Source of the DNA: JBBQDZ01 sp038237515 | Lineage (GTDB): Bacteria > Actinomycetota > Thermoleophilia > Gaiellales > Gaiellaceae | Direction of reading: 5' to 3' | NCBI GenBank assembly: GCA_038237515.1 | Contig: JBBRYP010000008.1 | Location: 18,850-82,849 of the forward strand | DNA: 64,000 nucleotides | In this document: positions 24,874-33,026 of the stretch, piece by piece | Position numbering within the stretch: position 1 is the stretch's first letter | How the letters are laid out: every line of letters begins with the position of its first letter | Notes under the pieces: generated by a model | What the model was told of the DNA's origin: nothing | The model's database searches: none | What the model saw: only the letters and a program-made list of their open reading frames with translations | Made by a program: the position numbers and the translations under genes

Positions 24874-25284
24874 ATGCTCGAGATCAAGGCCGGCGGCTTC
24901 GACTTCCGCGCCCGCCTCGAGGAGGAGGGCGCGCCCCGGACGGTGGCCGCATTCCGGGCGCTACTCCCGCTCGAAAGCCGGATCATCCACGTCCGCTGGA
25001 GCGGCGAGGCCGGCTGGGTTCCGTTCGGGGAGCTCGACCTCGGGATCGGGCCCGAGAATGCGACCTGCTACCCGAACCCGGGCGAGATCGTCCTGTACCC
25101 GGGCGGGGTCAGCGAGACGGAGATCCTTCTCGCCTACGGGTACGTGAGCTTCGCGAGCAAGGCCGGCGCGCTGGCGGGGAACCATTTCGCGACGGTCGTC
25201 GAGGGCGGCGAGAACCTCCGCGAGCTCGGGCGCCGCTGCCTCTGGGAGGGCGCCCAGGAGATCGGCTTCCGAGAGACCGTGTGA
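24874..25284 (+). CDS. DUF3830 family protein
   Basis: 136-aa protein with a cyclophilin-like pattern: MLEIKAGGFDFRARL, then APRTVAAFRALLPLESRIIHVRWSGEA and the glycine-rich ENATCYPNPGEIVLYPGG. It matches what is known as DUF3830, whose function is not established. It is 9 bp after puuD on the same strand and just before the convergent allantoate-amidohydrolase-like gene, so it is probably expressed with urate catabolism. A hydrolytic or isomerising step on ureide intermediates is a speculation. Confidence 0.8.
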   Translation: MLEIKAGGFDFRARLEEEGAPRTVAAFRALLPLESRIIHVRWSGEAGWVPFGELDLGIGPENATCYPNPGEIVLYPGGVSETEILLAYGYVSFASKAGALAGNHFATVVEGGENLRELGRRCLWEGAQEIGFRETV

Positions 25285-25308
25285 TGCCGCCCGACGTTGC
25301 CGGCGACA

Positions 25309-26307
25309 TCACTGTGCGACGCGCCTGAGCACGTCCGCGAGCACGTCCACGGCGAGCGCGACGTCCTCCTCCGAGGAGAGCTCGTCCGCAGAATGGCTCG
25401 CGCCGCCGTTCAGGCTGCGCACGAAGAGCATCGCCGACGGGATCCCGCGGGCTGCGAGGACGCCCGCGTCGTGGCCCGCGCCCGAGGCGAGCTCGACGAC
25501 CGGGAGGCCGCGCTCCTCGAGCTCAGCGCGCAGCACCCGGCGAAGCTCCCCCGCCATCGCGACGGGCTCCATCCGGTAGGAGGGGTCGAAGCCCAGCCCG
25601 GTCACGAGCCGCCGGAAGCGATCGGCGTCCGGGGCCCGGGCATCGATCGAGACAATCGCGCGGCCCGGAATGACGTTGCCGAATCCTGGCTCGACCTGGA
25701 GCCGGCCCACAGTCGCGACTGCACCCTCGATGTTGCTCGCGACGTCGCGGATCCACAGGATGCGCTCCGCGGCGCCCACGAGAGCGTCCTCGCGCGCGTC
25801 CATCGGCACGGTGCCGGCGTGGCCGGGCCGTCCCTCGACGACGATCTCGCCGCGTGCGATTCCCGCGATCGAAGAGACGATCCCGAGAGGGGCGTCCCGC
25901 TCGGCCAGCACAGGGCCCTGCTCGACGTGCACCTCGAGATAGACCTCCGGGCGCTCGGCGAACGCCCGGCTGCCTGCGCAGCCCCGCTCCTCGTCCCTGA
26001 ACGCGACGACGGCACCCGATCCCGCCCGCCGGACGGCCTCGATTCCAGCGACGACGCCGAGGGCTCCGTCGTACTTGCCTCCCTCCGGCACGGAGTCGAG
26101 GTGGGAGCCCGTCCAGCACCCGCCGCCGCCGGGATGGTGTCCGATGAGATTCCCCGCGCCGTCGACAGAGACCTCGAGCCCCGCCTCCTCCATCCAGCCA
26201 CGGGCCAGGCTGTGAGCTTCGTCCTCCTCGGCGGAATAGCCGATGCGGTTCGCTCCCGGCCCACCGCCGATCGCGTACAGCTGCTCCAGCCGCTCGAGCA
26301 CCCTCAC
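25309..26307 (-). CDS. allC: Allantoate amidohydrolase / N-carbamoyl amino acid hydrolase (M20 family)
   Basis: 332-aa M20-type di-metal hydrolase. HLDSVPEGGKYDGALGVVAGIEA (about residues 66-88) carries the metal-binding His and Asp, FRDEERGCAGSRAFAE the acid pair, and HVEQGPVL and AGHDAG later ligands. AllC and HyuC/ureidoglycolate hydrolases share this pattern; AllC is preferred because the gene lies in the purine cluster. At 332 aa it is shorter than most (400-420 aa). It overlaps nothing and is 7 bp before the MFS gene in the same direction. Confidence 0.85.
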   Translation of the reverse strand: MRVLERLEQLYAIGGGPGANRIGYSAEEDEAHSLARGWMEEAGLEVSVDGAGNLIGHHPGGGGCWTGSHLDSVPEGGKYDGALGVVAGIEAVRRAGSGAVVAFRDEERGCAGSRAFAERPEVYLEVHVEQGPVLAERDAPLGIVSSIAGIARGEIVVEGRPGHAGTVPMDAREDALVGAAERILWIRDVASNIEGAVATVGRLQVEPGFGNVIPGRAIVSIDARAPDADRFRRLVTGLGFDPSYRMEPVAMAGELRRVLRAELEERGLPVVELASGAGHDAGVLAARGIPSAMLFVRSLNGGASHSADELSSEEDVALAVDVLADVLRRVAQ

Positions 26308-26314
26308 GCGCGCA

Positions 26315-27457
26315 TCATTCCCGCAGCGACCACAGGAGGGCGAAGCCCGTCAGGGGGCCGACCGCCACGAGCGCGAACGCGAGACGCCAGCCGGCCGCGC
26401 CGACGAGGGCGCCGAACGCGGGTGGCAGCGCTGCCGCAGACGCATTCACGACCGTTTGCTGCAGCCCGATTGCCGCTCCTGCACGCCGCACTCCGGCGAG
26501 CTCGGCGGCGGCGGTGAACGACAGCCCGTTCCAGCTCATCGCGAACATTCCGGCGACGATCATCGCGGGCAGGAGCACCGCGAGCGGCGCGCTCACGGCC
26601 GCACTCGTGAGCACGACAAGGGCAGCGACAGCGAGTGCGATGAAGCCGAGCGGCCGGATGCGATCTCCGATGCGATCGGACCACACACCGGCGGCGATTC
26701 TCGCGGCGATCCCAGCCACCTGGATCGCCGCGAGGACGAGCGCAGCGCGACCTGCCGAGAACCCGCGGCGGTCGTGGAGGAAGAGCACCGCGAAGCCGAC
26801 GAGGCACATCTGGGGCCAGAGCAGGAACGTGCTCCCGCAGGACAGTCGCCACACACGGCGGTCGCGCAGCGGCGGTCGACCCTCTTCGGCGGCTGCCCCG
26901 GCGCCTCTGGCCAGCGGGCCTTCTCGAACCAGCGCGAACGCCGCTGCGGCGGTCGCGAGGCAGGCCAGGCCGAGTCCGCGAAACCCCCAGGCGAGGGTCA
27001 GGTGGGGCAGGACGACAGAGGCGCCGAAGCCACCGATCGGCACCGCCGTCTGCCGGATCCCGAGCGCGAGGCCTCGCCGCTTCGCCGGGAACCACTGCAT
27101 GACGGCCCGCCCGCTGGCCGACTGGACGCTGGCGCCCGCGAGCCCCGCGAGCGCGAGAAGCACGAACAGGGCTGCGAAGCCGTCCGCCTGTGCCGACGCT
27201 AGCAGCACGGCGCCGCAGGCGCCGAGCCCCACGGCGAGTACGAGGCGCTCGCCTACGCGGTCGGCCAACAGGCCCCAGGGAATGAGAGAAACGGTGGATC
27301 CGAGCAGTGACGCGGCAATGAGGACGCCGAGCTCGCCGAGGCTGAGCCGGTAGCGGTCCCGGAGCTCGGGCGCGAGCACGGAGACGCCGAACCAGATCGC
27401 CGAGTAGCTCGCCTGTGCCGCCGTCCCCGCCCCCAGAACGACCCAGCGGTACCGCAA
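26315..27457 (-). CDS. Major facilitator superfamily transporter
   Basis: 380-aa, twelve-helix MFS carrier. The A-type loop motif is GLLADRVGERLVLAVGLG (helix 2-3) and the second-half equivalent AGVWSDRIGDRIRPLG. TTG start at 27457. It is upstream of and co-directional with the allC-like gene, so it may carry allantoin, allantoate or another purine-derived compound; the sequence alone gives no substrate. Confidence 0.85.
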   Translation of the reverse strand: MRYRWVVLGAGTAAQASYSAIWFGVSVLAPELRDRYRLSLGELGVLIAASLLGSTVSLIPWGLLADRVGERLVLAVGLGACGAVLLASAQADGFAALFVLLALAGLAGASVQSASGRAVMQWFPAKRRGLALGIRQTAVPIGGFGASVVLPHLTLAWGFRGLGLACLATAAAAFALVREGPLARGAGAAAEEGRPPLRDRRVWRLSCGSTFLLWPQMCLVGFAVLFLHDRRGFSAGRAALVLAAIQVAGIAARIAAGVWSDRIGDRIRPLGFIALAVAALVVLTSAAVSAPLAVLLPAMIVAGMFAMSWNGLSFTAAAELAGVRRAGAAIGLQQTVVNASAAALPPAFGALVGAAGWRLAFALVAVGPLTGFALLWSLRE

Positions 27458-27788
27458 CTCAGCCGTCCGAGCGCGTGGTATGCCGGGAGAGCTTCACGTC
27501 AACGCGGCCGCGGAGCAGGAACGGGCGGCGGCCGGGTCGTCCGTTCACAGCCCGACTCGATGGACGGCCGGGACCTCGCCGAGACGATGACACCAGCCAG
27601 GTTCCGGAGGCCCCAACAAGCGTCCATAGCCGCGCTCTGTCGACAACACGTTCCCTCGCCGGTGCACCGGCGTCACACCCGCGTTCGCGCCTCACGAGTA
27701 GGCTCGCAGTGGGGAGGAGGCTGGGTACACCTGCGTGAGATGGCTCGCCCGGCCGGGTCCCGAGCGGCCAGGTCGGAGCCGCGGTGCC
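27458..27788. other. 331-bp gap without recognisable gene
   Basis: Lies between the MFS gene start and the stop of the secreted-protein gene, both on the minus strand. Short open frames exist but none has recognisable sequence. It must contain the MFS promoter; no clear -35/-10 pair or palindrome was seen. Confidence 0.5.
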
Positions 27789-28874
27789 CTACGGCAGCGC
27801 GAGCGCCTCGATACGCCCGCGCAGCCTCCCGCCGAGCCTCAGGTTCTCGGCCCAGGCGACCCGCTTGCCCGAGATCGCGAGTCCGATCGGCGTCGACTTC
27901 GCGGTCGCGACGACGGTGCTTCCCGCTCCCTGCAGCTCGCCCAAAGCATGGATGACGTTGCCGGTGCGGAAGACCGCGTAACTCGCGCTGGCATCCAGCT
28001 CGGGCGCCGTGCCGGCCGGAAGTCTCACCGTCGAGAGCAGCTGACCGCCTCGGGAAGCGAAGCGCTCGAGTCGCGACGCGCCGGCGCGCGTGACGAGGAC
28101 GTAGACGACCCGCCCGCCGATCGCGAGAGCGCGCACCGTTCCAGCGCCCGGCGTGAGCATGGCGAGGAGCTTCCCCGTCTTCGCGTTGCGGATCTCCACC
28201 TTCGCACCCGCGGCGGCCCTCGGCACGGGGCCGCCTACCCCGGCCGGGAGGAGCGCGACGCGGGTCCCGTCCGTATCCACCGCGACGGCCGGCGGTGCGC
28301 CGGGTACCTTCACCGATCCATTGCCGACTACGCGGCGCAGGCCGCCTCCGCTGACGTAGGGAATGCACGTGTCGCTCAGATCGCAGTCGGTCGGGCCCTT
28401 GACGCTCACGCGGACGAGCGCGAACACGAGCGCCCTGCCGTGACCCGAAGAACCTCCGAAGTGGTCGCCGATACCCCACTTCGACATGTCCCACACCGGC
28501 TGCGCGACGATCCGCGCCTTTCCGCCGCCGAGAGTCGCGGTCTCCCCGTAGACGTAATTCTCGTTGCCGCTTTCGCGGTGCGTCCACAGCGCCCGCGTCC
28601 CCGCGAGAGCAAGAGTCGTATCGTGCCTGTAGCGGCAATCGCCCTCACCCGCAGTGCCGATGCCCTTCTGCACTCCGCGGACGAGGTCGCGCACCCGGAC
28701 GACCTGGAGGCACTGCCGGTCCGTCACCCAGCCGAGGCTCGTGGCGTCCTCCGCGAACGCCGCGATCGGTCCGTCCGCATACGCGAGAGTCCGCGGCATG
28801 GAGGCGAACCTCGAAGCCGTAGCGGCGCCGACTGCGAGGCCGACGGCCAGTGTGGCGCCGAGGAGGAGCTTCAT
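27789..28874 (-). CDS. Secreted protein of unknown function, probable beta-propeller
   Basis: About 361 aa from MKLLLGATLAVGLAVGAATA, a typical signal peptide; a second ATG four codons upstream (28886) is possible. The rest is made of repeated short strands with LALAGTRALWTHRE, AVDTDGTRVALLP, AIGGRVVYVLVTRAG and AISGKRVAWAENL, a pattern like WD40/TolB-type blades. Two cysteine pairs suggest export. No enzyme motif was seen. Confidence 0.65.
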   Translation of the reverse strand: MKLLLGATLAVGLAVGAATASRFASMPRTLAYADGPIAAFAEDATSLGWVTDRQCLQVVRVRDLVRGVQKGIGTAGEGDCRYRHDTTLALAGTRALWTHRESGNENYVYGETATLGGGKARIVAQPVWDMSKWGIGDHFGGSSGHGRALVFALVRVSVKGPTDCDLSDTCIPYVSGGGLRRVVGNGSVKVPGAPPAVAVDTDGTRVALLPAGVGGPVPRAAAGAKVEIRNAKTGKLLAMLTPGAGTVRALAIGGRVVYVLVTRAGASRLERFASRGGQLLSTVRLPAGTAPELDASASYAVFRTGNVIHALGELQGAGSTVVATAKSTPIGLAISGKRVAWAENLRLGGRLRGRIEALALP

Positions 28875-28926
28875 GTCGTGAATCATGCCGCTTCCGCTGC
28901 GCGAGGCTCGAGTGGGCGACGGCCGC

Positions 28927-29106
28927 TCACGCCGGGCGCGGGCGAGGTCGGCGCACGAGCTCGCCGCCGCAGTTCGGGCACAAGGCTTGGAGCTCGGCGG
29001 TGCACTTCGGACAGAACGTGCACTCGAAGGTGCAGATGTACGACTCCTCCTGTGCGCCGACGGTGCACCCGCAGCGCTCGCAGGCAGCCCTCAGCTCGAG
29101 CGCCAA
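28927..29106 (-). CDS. Small zinc-ribbon protein, DUF1272
   Basis: 59-aa protein LALELRAACERCGCTVGAQ continuing with SYICTFECTFCPKC and LCPNCGGELVRRPR: four CxxC-type pairs typical of DUF1272. The TTG at 29106 is chosen because it gives the family N-terminus and lies 1 bp after the mqnD stop. Longer upstream frames would overlap mqnD. Function unknown; metal binding is inferred from the cysteines. Confidence 0.7.
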   Translation of the reverse strand: MALELRAACERCGCTVGAQEESYICTFECTFCPKCTAELQALCPNCGGELVRRPRPRPA

Positions 29107-29107
29107 G

Positions 29108-29941
29108 CTACCCGCCGACGAACTCGAGCCGCACGGGCTCGGCGAACGCGCCGATCGCCTCGCCCCGACGCAGCAGCTCACGCACTGCCTGCCGCCCCTC
29201 GTCGCCGTAATCGCAGGTGAGCTCGTTCACGTACATCCCGACGAATCGATCGGCGAGAGCCTCGTCGAGCCCCCGGCCGAACTGGAGGGCGTAGCGCATC
29301 GCCTCCTCGCGGTTGTCGAGCCCTGCGCGGATCGAGTCCTCGAGCACCGCGGAGAGGTCGCGGAGCGCCTCCTCGCCGAGGTCGCGCCGCGCGACGTTGA
29401 CGCCGAGCGGGAGCGGCAGCCCCGTCTCGAGCAGCCACCACTCGCCGAGGTCTACGACCTTTTCGAGCCCCAGGGAACCGTAGGTGAGCTGCCCTTCGTG
29501 GATGAGGAGGCCGGCGGCGGCCGCGCCTGAGCCCACCTCGTCGAGGATCTCGTCGAACGGCACCTCCCGGTAGCGGAACTCGCCGCCCAGGTAGAGGCGA
29601 AGGGTGAGGAACGCGGTTGTCATCCGGCCTGGAACCGCGATCTCGATCTCGCGCAGCGCGTCGAGATCGAGCGGCTCGCGCGCCACCAAGACCGGCCCGT
29701 AGCCTGTCCCCATGCTCGCTCCGTGGGGCAGGAGGACGTAGCGGTCCTGCACGAACGGGTAGGAGTGGAGCGAGAGCGCCGTCACCTCGAGGCGGCCCTC
29801 GAGCGCCCATTCGTTGAGCGTCTGGATGTCGCGGAGGACATGCTCGAACTCGAAGCCGCGCGTGTCGACCGCGTCCGCGGTGAGCGCCCAGAACATGAAG
29901 GCGTCGTCGGGGTCAGGGCTGTGGCCGAGTCGGATCAGCAC
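29108..29941 (-). CDS. mqnD: 1,4-dihydroxy-6-naphthoate synthase MqnD
   Basis: 277-aa enzyme of the futalosine menaquinone pathway, converting cyclic dehypoxanthinyl futalosine to 1,4-dihydroxy-6-naphthoate. It starts with RLGHSPDPDDAFMFWAL, the family signature, and contains SLHSYPFVQDRYVLLPHGAS and LIHEGQLTYGSLGLEKVVDLG. It shows the organism makes menaquinone by the alternative route, consistent with menaquinone-linked complex I genes at the window end. No other mqn gene is nearby. Confidence 0.95.
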   Translation of the reverse strand: MLIRLGHSPDPDDAFMFWALTADAVDTRGFEFEHVLRDIQTLNEWALEGRLEVTALSLHSYPFVQDRYVLLPHGASMGTGYGPVLVAREPLDLDALREIEIAVPGRMTTAFLTLRLYLGGEFRYREVPFDEILDEVGSGAAAAGLLIHEGQLTYGSLGLEKVVDLGEWWLLETGLPLPLGVNVARRDLGEEALRDLSAVLEDSIRAGLDNREEAMRYALQFGRGLDEALADRFVGMYVNELTCDYGDEGRQAVRELLRRGEAIGAFAEPVRLEFVGG

Positions 29942-29973
29942 GGTCGCTGAGGGTACCCCCTACACTCAAGTCG

Positions 29974-30408
29974 GTGCCTCACCACGCACTGAGCGAGTCG
30001 ATCCAGGACTATCTGAAGGCGATCTACCTCCTCGACTCCGAGCACGGCGATGTCTCGGTCTCGGCGCTTGCACGCCGGCTTCACGTTTCGGCGGCGTCCG
30101 CGAGTGCGATGGTGAAGAAGCTCGCGGCCCTCGAGCTCGTCGCCGACCGTGCGCCGTACCGGCGCGTGGGGCTGACCGGAGCCGGAACGGAGATCGCCGT
30201 CGAGGTCATCCGCCATCACCGTCTGCTCGAGCTCTACCTCGCGAAGACGCTGGGAGTAGCCGTCGAGGACGTTCACGCCGAGGCTGACCGGCTCGAGCAC
30301 GTCCTCTCGGAGGAGCTCGAGGCGCGGATCGACCGGGCGCTCGGGTATCCGACGCACGATCCGCACGGCGTCCCGATCCCGGACGCGAAGCTCGAGTGGC
30401 CGGCCTGA
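29974..30408 (+). CDS. MntR/DtxR-family metal-dependent regulator
   Basis: 144-aa Mn/Fe-dependent repressor. The winged HTH (residues 1-70) has SIQDYLKAIYLLDSEHGDVS and ALARRLHVSAASASAMVKKL; the dimerisation domain has VIRHHRLLELYLAKTLG with metal-binding His/Glu and ends THDPHGVPIP. There is no SH3-like third domain, so it is of the short MntR type. GTG start at 29974, divergent from mqnD with a 32-bp gap. Targets unknown. Confidence 0.88.
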   Translation: MPHHALSESIQDYLKAIYLLDSEHGDVSVSALARRLHVSAASASAMVKKLAALELVADRAPYRRVGLTGAGTEIAVEVIRHHRLLELYLAKTLGVAVEDVHAEADRLEHVLSEELEARIDRALGYPTHDPHGVPIPDAKLEWPA

Positions 30409-30443
30409 GGGCCGGCGCAGCGGAGGCGGATACAATCGCGGGC

Positions 30444-30710
30444 GTGGCGGTCTCCGATTTCCTCCGGAACCCGTTCTCGTTCCTCTTCGCCCGCCCCCGC
30501 CGCGACGATCGCGTCGCCGCCTACGTCATCCGCGAGCACGGGCACGGCCGGCCGCTGGCCGACGTGATGGAGGACCCCTACATCCGGAACCGGTGCTCGA
30601 CCGAGGAGCGCAACCGCTTGCTCGACCGGCCGGAGATCATCCGCGCGATCAGCGAGGCCTCGCTGGCCGACGCCCGCGAGGCGTTGGCCTCGGCTACCAG
30701 GCCGGGCTAG
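30444..30710 (+). CDS. Conserved-looking hypothetical protein, 88 aa
   Basis: Starts at GTG 30444 with VAVSDFLRNPFSFLFARPRR and continues YVIREHGHGRPLADVMEDPY, then a run of charged helices ending in Ala-rich sequence. Soluble, mostly helical, no cysteines or enzyme motif. It follows the MntR-like gene by 35 bp on the same strand. I recall similar small proteins in actinobacteria but cannot name a family. Confidence 0.6.
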   Translation: MAVSDFLRNPFSFLFARPRRDDRVAAYVIREHGHGRPLADVMEDPYIRNRCSTEERNRLLDRPEIIRAISEASLADAREALASATRPG

Positions 30711-30711
30711 G

Positions 30712-30723
30712 GGCCTTAAGGCC
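30712..30723. terminator. Short perfect palindrome between convergent genes
   Basis: GGCCTTAAGGCC, 12 bp, directly after the TAG of the 88-aa gene and 18 bp before the convergent cyclodeaminase-like stop. Weak terminator candidate only. Confidence 0.3.
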
Positions 30724-30741
30724 GCCGCCGATCCCGGCGGG

Positions 30742-31671
30742 TCAAAGGTTCGTTCCAGCGCCGCGTGCATTCGCAGCGGCGAATGCCAGGGCACCAACCG
30801 CAAGGTCCCACGCCGCGATCCCGTTGGACTTGAAGAGGACCAGATCGTCATCCGACTGCCTTCCGATCACCTCGCCCGCGACCACCTCCTGGAGCTCGTG
30901 AACCTCGAGCCAGTCGAGCACGCCCCGCTCGACCGGCTCGATCAGGTCGCCCGCTTCGAGCATCGCCTGCTCGCGGGAGTCGCAGCAAACGAAGCTCGCG
31001 CGCTCGAGCACGACGTTGTCGAGCTCGCGGGCCTCCGGCTCGTTGGCGCCGATCGCGCAGACGAGTGCCCCCTGCTGGAGCCACTCCCCGCGGAGGACCG
31101 GGTCGCGCGAGGTCGTGGCCGTGATGACGATCTCCTGCTCTCCGGCCTCTCGGTGGCTCTCTGCGATCTCTGCACCGTTCCGCTCGCAGAACAGGGCGAG
31201 GCTCTTCTCGGACCGGCAGTACGCCACGACCCGCTCGAGGGTGGGCACCGCAGCGCGAATGCAAGCAACCTGGCTCTCCGCCTGGCGGCCGCAGCCAATG
31301 ACGCCGAGCGTTCGCGCACCCGCGCGGGCGAGGTGCCGCGCCGCGACACCGCTCGCGGCGCCGGTGCGGAGCCGACCGAGTCGGTCCGCCTCGATCACAG
31401 CCGCGACCTCCGCCCGCTCGAGGTCGAACAGGAGCACCACGAACGGCGTGCCACCCGGTAGCCGCGCGTACGACTTGAGGCCGGCGAGGCCTAGAGCGTG
31501 GTCGACGGCGGGCATGACCGCGAAGACCCCGTCCCCCAGCTGCAGGCGCGTGCGCGGCCGGTTGTCGATCTCGCCGGCCGCGAGCCGGTGGAAGCAGCCC
31601 TCTACCGCCTCGAGCGCGTCAGCAGGCGTAACCAGCGCCTCAACGTCGGCCTCGGTGAGGTAGAGCGGCAA
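30742..31671 (-). CDS. Ornithine cyclodeaminase / mu-crystallin family protein
   Basis: 309-aa NAD(P)-dependent OCD/mu-crystallin family member. It has YLTEADVEALVTPADALEAV at the N-terminus, SYARLPGGTPFVVLLFD with the substrate-site Lys/Arg region, the Rossmann segment TLGVIGCGRQAESQV and VCAIGANEPEARELD. Members include ornithine cyclodeaminase, alanine dehydrogenase and imine reductases; substrate not determinable. The TTG start at 31671 gives the family N-terminus; the frame stays open upstream through repetitive GC-rich sequence that is not protein-like. Confidence 0.85.
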   Translation of the reverse strand: MPLYLTEADVEALVTPADALEAVEGCFHRLAAGEIDNRPRTRLQLGDGVFAVMPAVDHALGLAGLKSYARLPGGTPFVVLLFDLERAEVAAVIEADRLGRLRTGAASGVAARHLARAGARTLGVIGCGRQAESQVACIRAAVPTLERVVAYCRSEKSLALFCERNGAEIAESHREAGEQEIVITATTSRDPVLRGEWLQQGALVCAIGANEPEARELDNVVLERASFVCCDSREQAMLEAGDLIEPVERGVLDWLEVHELQEVVAGEVIGRQSDDDLVLFKSNGIAAWDLAVGALAFAAANARGAGTNL

Positions 31672-31701
31672 GCCCCCGAGTGTAGGGAGAGGGGAGCAGC
31701 C

Positions 31702-31772
31702 GCCGAGACCGCGCGAGCGGCCGCCGGAGCCGAGGACAGTGGCCGAGACCGCGCGCGCCGCCGCCGGAGCCG
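31702..31772. repeat. Two direct repeats of 31 bp at 40-bp spacing
   Basis: Units at 31702-31732 and 31742-31772 begin GCCGAGACCGCGCG and end CCGCCGGAGCCG and differ at two positions. They lie in the leader of the cyclodeaminase-like gene, upstream of its TTG. Confidence 0.7.
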
Positions 31773-31833
31773 CGCTCCGCCGGGCGGGAGGCTCGCTTGC
31801 AATCGATTGTGGGGAGCGCGAAAGAAGAGGGCC

Positions 31834-31860
31834 AACGGGGGAAGCCTGGCTTCCTCCGTT
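31834..31860. terminator. Hairpin of the GGGGGAAnCC family after yetF-like gene (H1)
   Basis: AACGGGGGAAGCC, one T, then GGCTTCCTCCGTT: a 13-bp stem with a single G-T pair. The last two bases belong to the stop codon (31859-31861) of the yetF-like gene on the minus strand. It shares its stem with 32997-33022, 34688-34737 and 35022-35046. Confidence 0.6.
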
Positions 31861-32299
31861 ACTTCTTGGGGATGAAGCTGATCTGACCGCTCGTCTCGAG
31901 CACGGCCCACTTGACGTCCTCGAGCGAGTTGATCTGCTGTATGCGCGCATTGGCGCAGATCTCTCCGAGCGTGAGCCGCTCCCGCCTGAGGTTCCGGTCG
32001 ATCGGCTTGCCGTCCTGCACGAGCACGATCGGCTCCCCATCGAGCATGGGGCGCAGCCACGCGAAGCGGAAGCTCACGTACGAGAACACCATTGTGAGGA
32101 AGCCGACGGTGCCGCCCGCGAGCATCAGGCCGGTGACGGAGAAGTCGTTCTGCGTCACGCCCTGCTGGACGAGGTCGCCCATCATCACGAGCATGATCAG
32201 GTCGAACGGCTCGAGCGAGTTGAGCTCGCGCCGGCCGATGATCCGCGTCAGAAGGAAGATGAACAGGAAGGCACAGGTGGCGCGGATGACGATGTCCAT
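31859..32299 (-). CDS. YetF/DUF421-family membrane protein
   Basis: 146-aa protein with three N-terminal membrane helices starting MDIVIRATCAFLFIFLLTRI, then the family sequence GRRELNSLEPFDLIMLVMMGDLVQQG, and a cytosolic DUF421 domain with DGEPIVLVQDGKPIDRNLRRERLTLGEI. Related spore-forming bacteria use such proteins in germination or stress, but no general function is settled. It is 14 bp downstream of a gene for a membrane-anchored protein with which it is probably co-transcribed. Confidence 0.88.
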   Translation of the reverse strand: MDIVIRATCAFLFIFLLTRIIGRRELNSLEPFDLIMLVMMGDLVQQGVTQNDFSVTGLMLAGGTVGFLTMVFSYVSFRFAWLRPMLDGEPIVLVQDGKPIDRNLRRERLTLGEICANARIQQINSLEDVKWAVLETSGQISFIPKK

Positions 32300-32313
32300 C
32301 TGGGCTCCTCAGC

Positions 32314-32841
32314 TCACGGGAAGATGGTGATTTTCCGACCGACCGTCAGCAAGTGGCTGTCGCCGTCGAGGAGGTCGACGTTCTGCGGACGGTGGCCGAC
32401 GTTCGTCGGGTTGACCTGCAGCTGCATGAAGAGGATGTAGGAGCCGCCTGCCGGGATGTGCCCAAGGTCGAAGGAGAGCTTCCCGTTCCGGCTCGCCTCG
32501 CCGATGGGGCTCGGCTCGATCGTGTTGATCGTGATGCCTTCCGCCCACCCGGGGTCGAGCACGAGGATCGCGTCCTTGAGGTCGCGGTGCGCCGTGATGT
32601 GAAAGCGGGCTTCGAAGTAGAGGCCGCTGCGCAAACGGGCGGGCGCGTAGACGGCGAGGGACGCGGCCTGCGCGGCGGCGCTCGATGTTCCGGGCCGCTG
32701 GCCGAAAAGGTTGGCGAGGGCGGCGACGAGGAAGGCGCCGAGGAGCGTGAGGAGCGCGCGACGGATCCACCTCGCCGGTGTGCGGCCCTCGAGATCGCGG
32801 TGGCGCTTGAGGACGATGCAGTCGGGCGGACCGTCGGCCAC
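32314..32841 (-). CDS. Membrane-anchored extracytoplasmic protein, function unknown
   Basis: 175 aa from the GTG at 32841. A charged cytosolic N-terminus is followed by one hydrophobic helix, IRRALLTLLGAFLVAALANL, and an external domain of beta-strand character with SGLYFEARFHITAHRDLKDAI, ITINTIEPSP and YILFMQLQVNPTNVG. The pattern resembles Ig-like or copper-chaperone-type sandwich domains but no family is recognised. Likely paired with the yetF-like gene 14 bp downstream. The frame is open further upstream, but that region is low-complexity. Confidence 0.65.
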   Translation of the reverse strand: MADGPPDCIVLKRHRDLEGRTPARWIRRALLTLLGAFLVAALANLFGQRPGTSSAAAQAASLAVYAPARLRSGLYFEARFHITAHRDLKDAILVLDPGWAEGITINTIEPSPIGEASRNGKLSFDLGHIPAGGSYILFMQLQVNPTNVGHRPQNVDLLDGDSHLLTVGRKITIFP

Positions 32842-32996
32842 GGGACCCGATTCGCCGGAGTCCAACAGGTTCCTGTCGCCCCGCTGATCGGGCAGACAAT
32901 CTCTCCTTCGTGTCAGCGGCCACTCCAAGACCCCGTCGGCAAAGGCGGGGTCCCGCCGAGCCTTTCCGCGGGAAGTGGGCGTACCCGACGACGACA

Positions 32997-33022
32997 CACG
33001 GGGGAACCGGGTTTCCCCCGTG
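32997..33022. terminator. Hairpin of the GGGGGAAnCC family after tRNA-Arg (H2)
   Basis: CACGGGGGAA (32997-33006), six loop bases, TTCCCCCGTG (33013-33022): a perfect 10-bp stem. It lies five bases beyond the 3' end of the tRNA on the minus strand, where the ygfZ-tRNA transcript should end. Confidence 0.65.
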
Positions 33023-33026
33023 CCCA

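Noticed and set aside
27459..27695. 78-codon frame in the 331-bp gap
   Set aside because: Arg/Gly-rich composition, no motif and no plausible ribosome-binding site; treated as non-coding.
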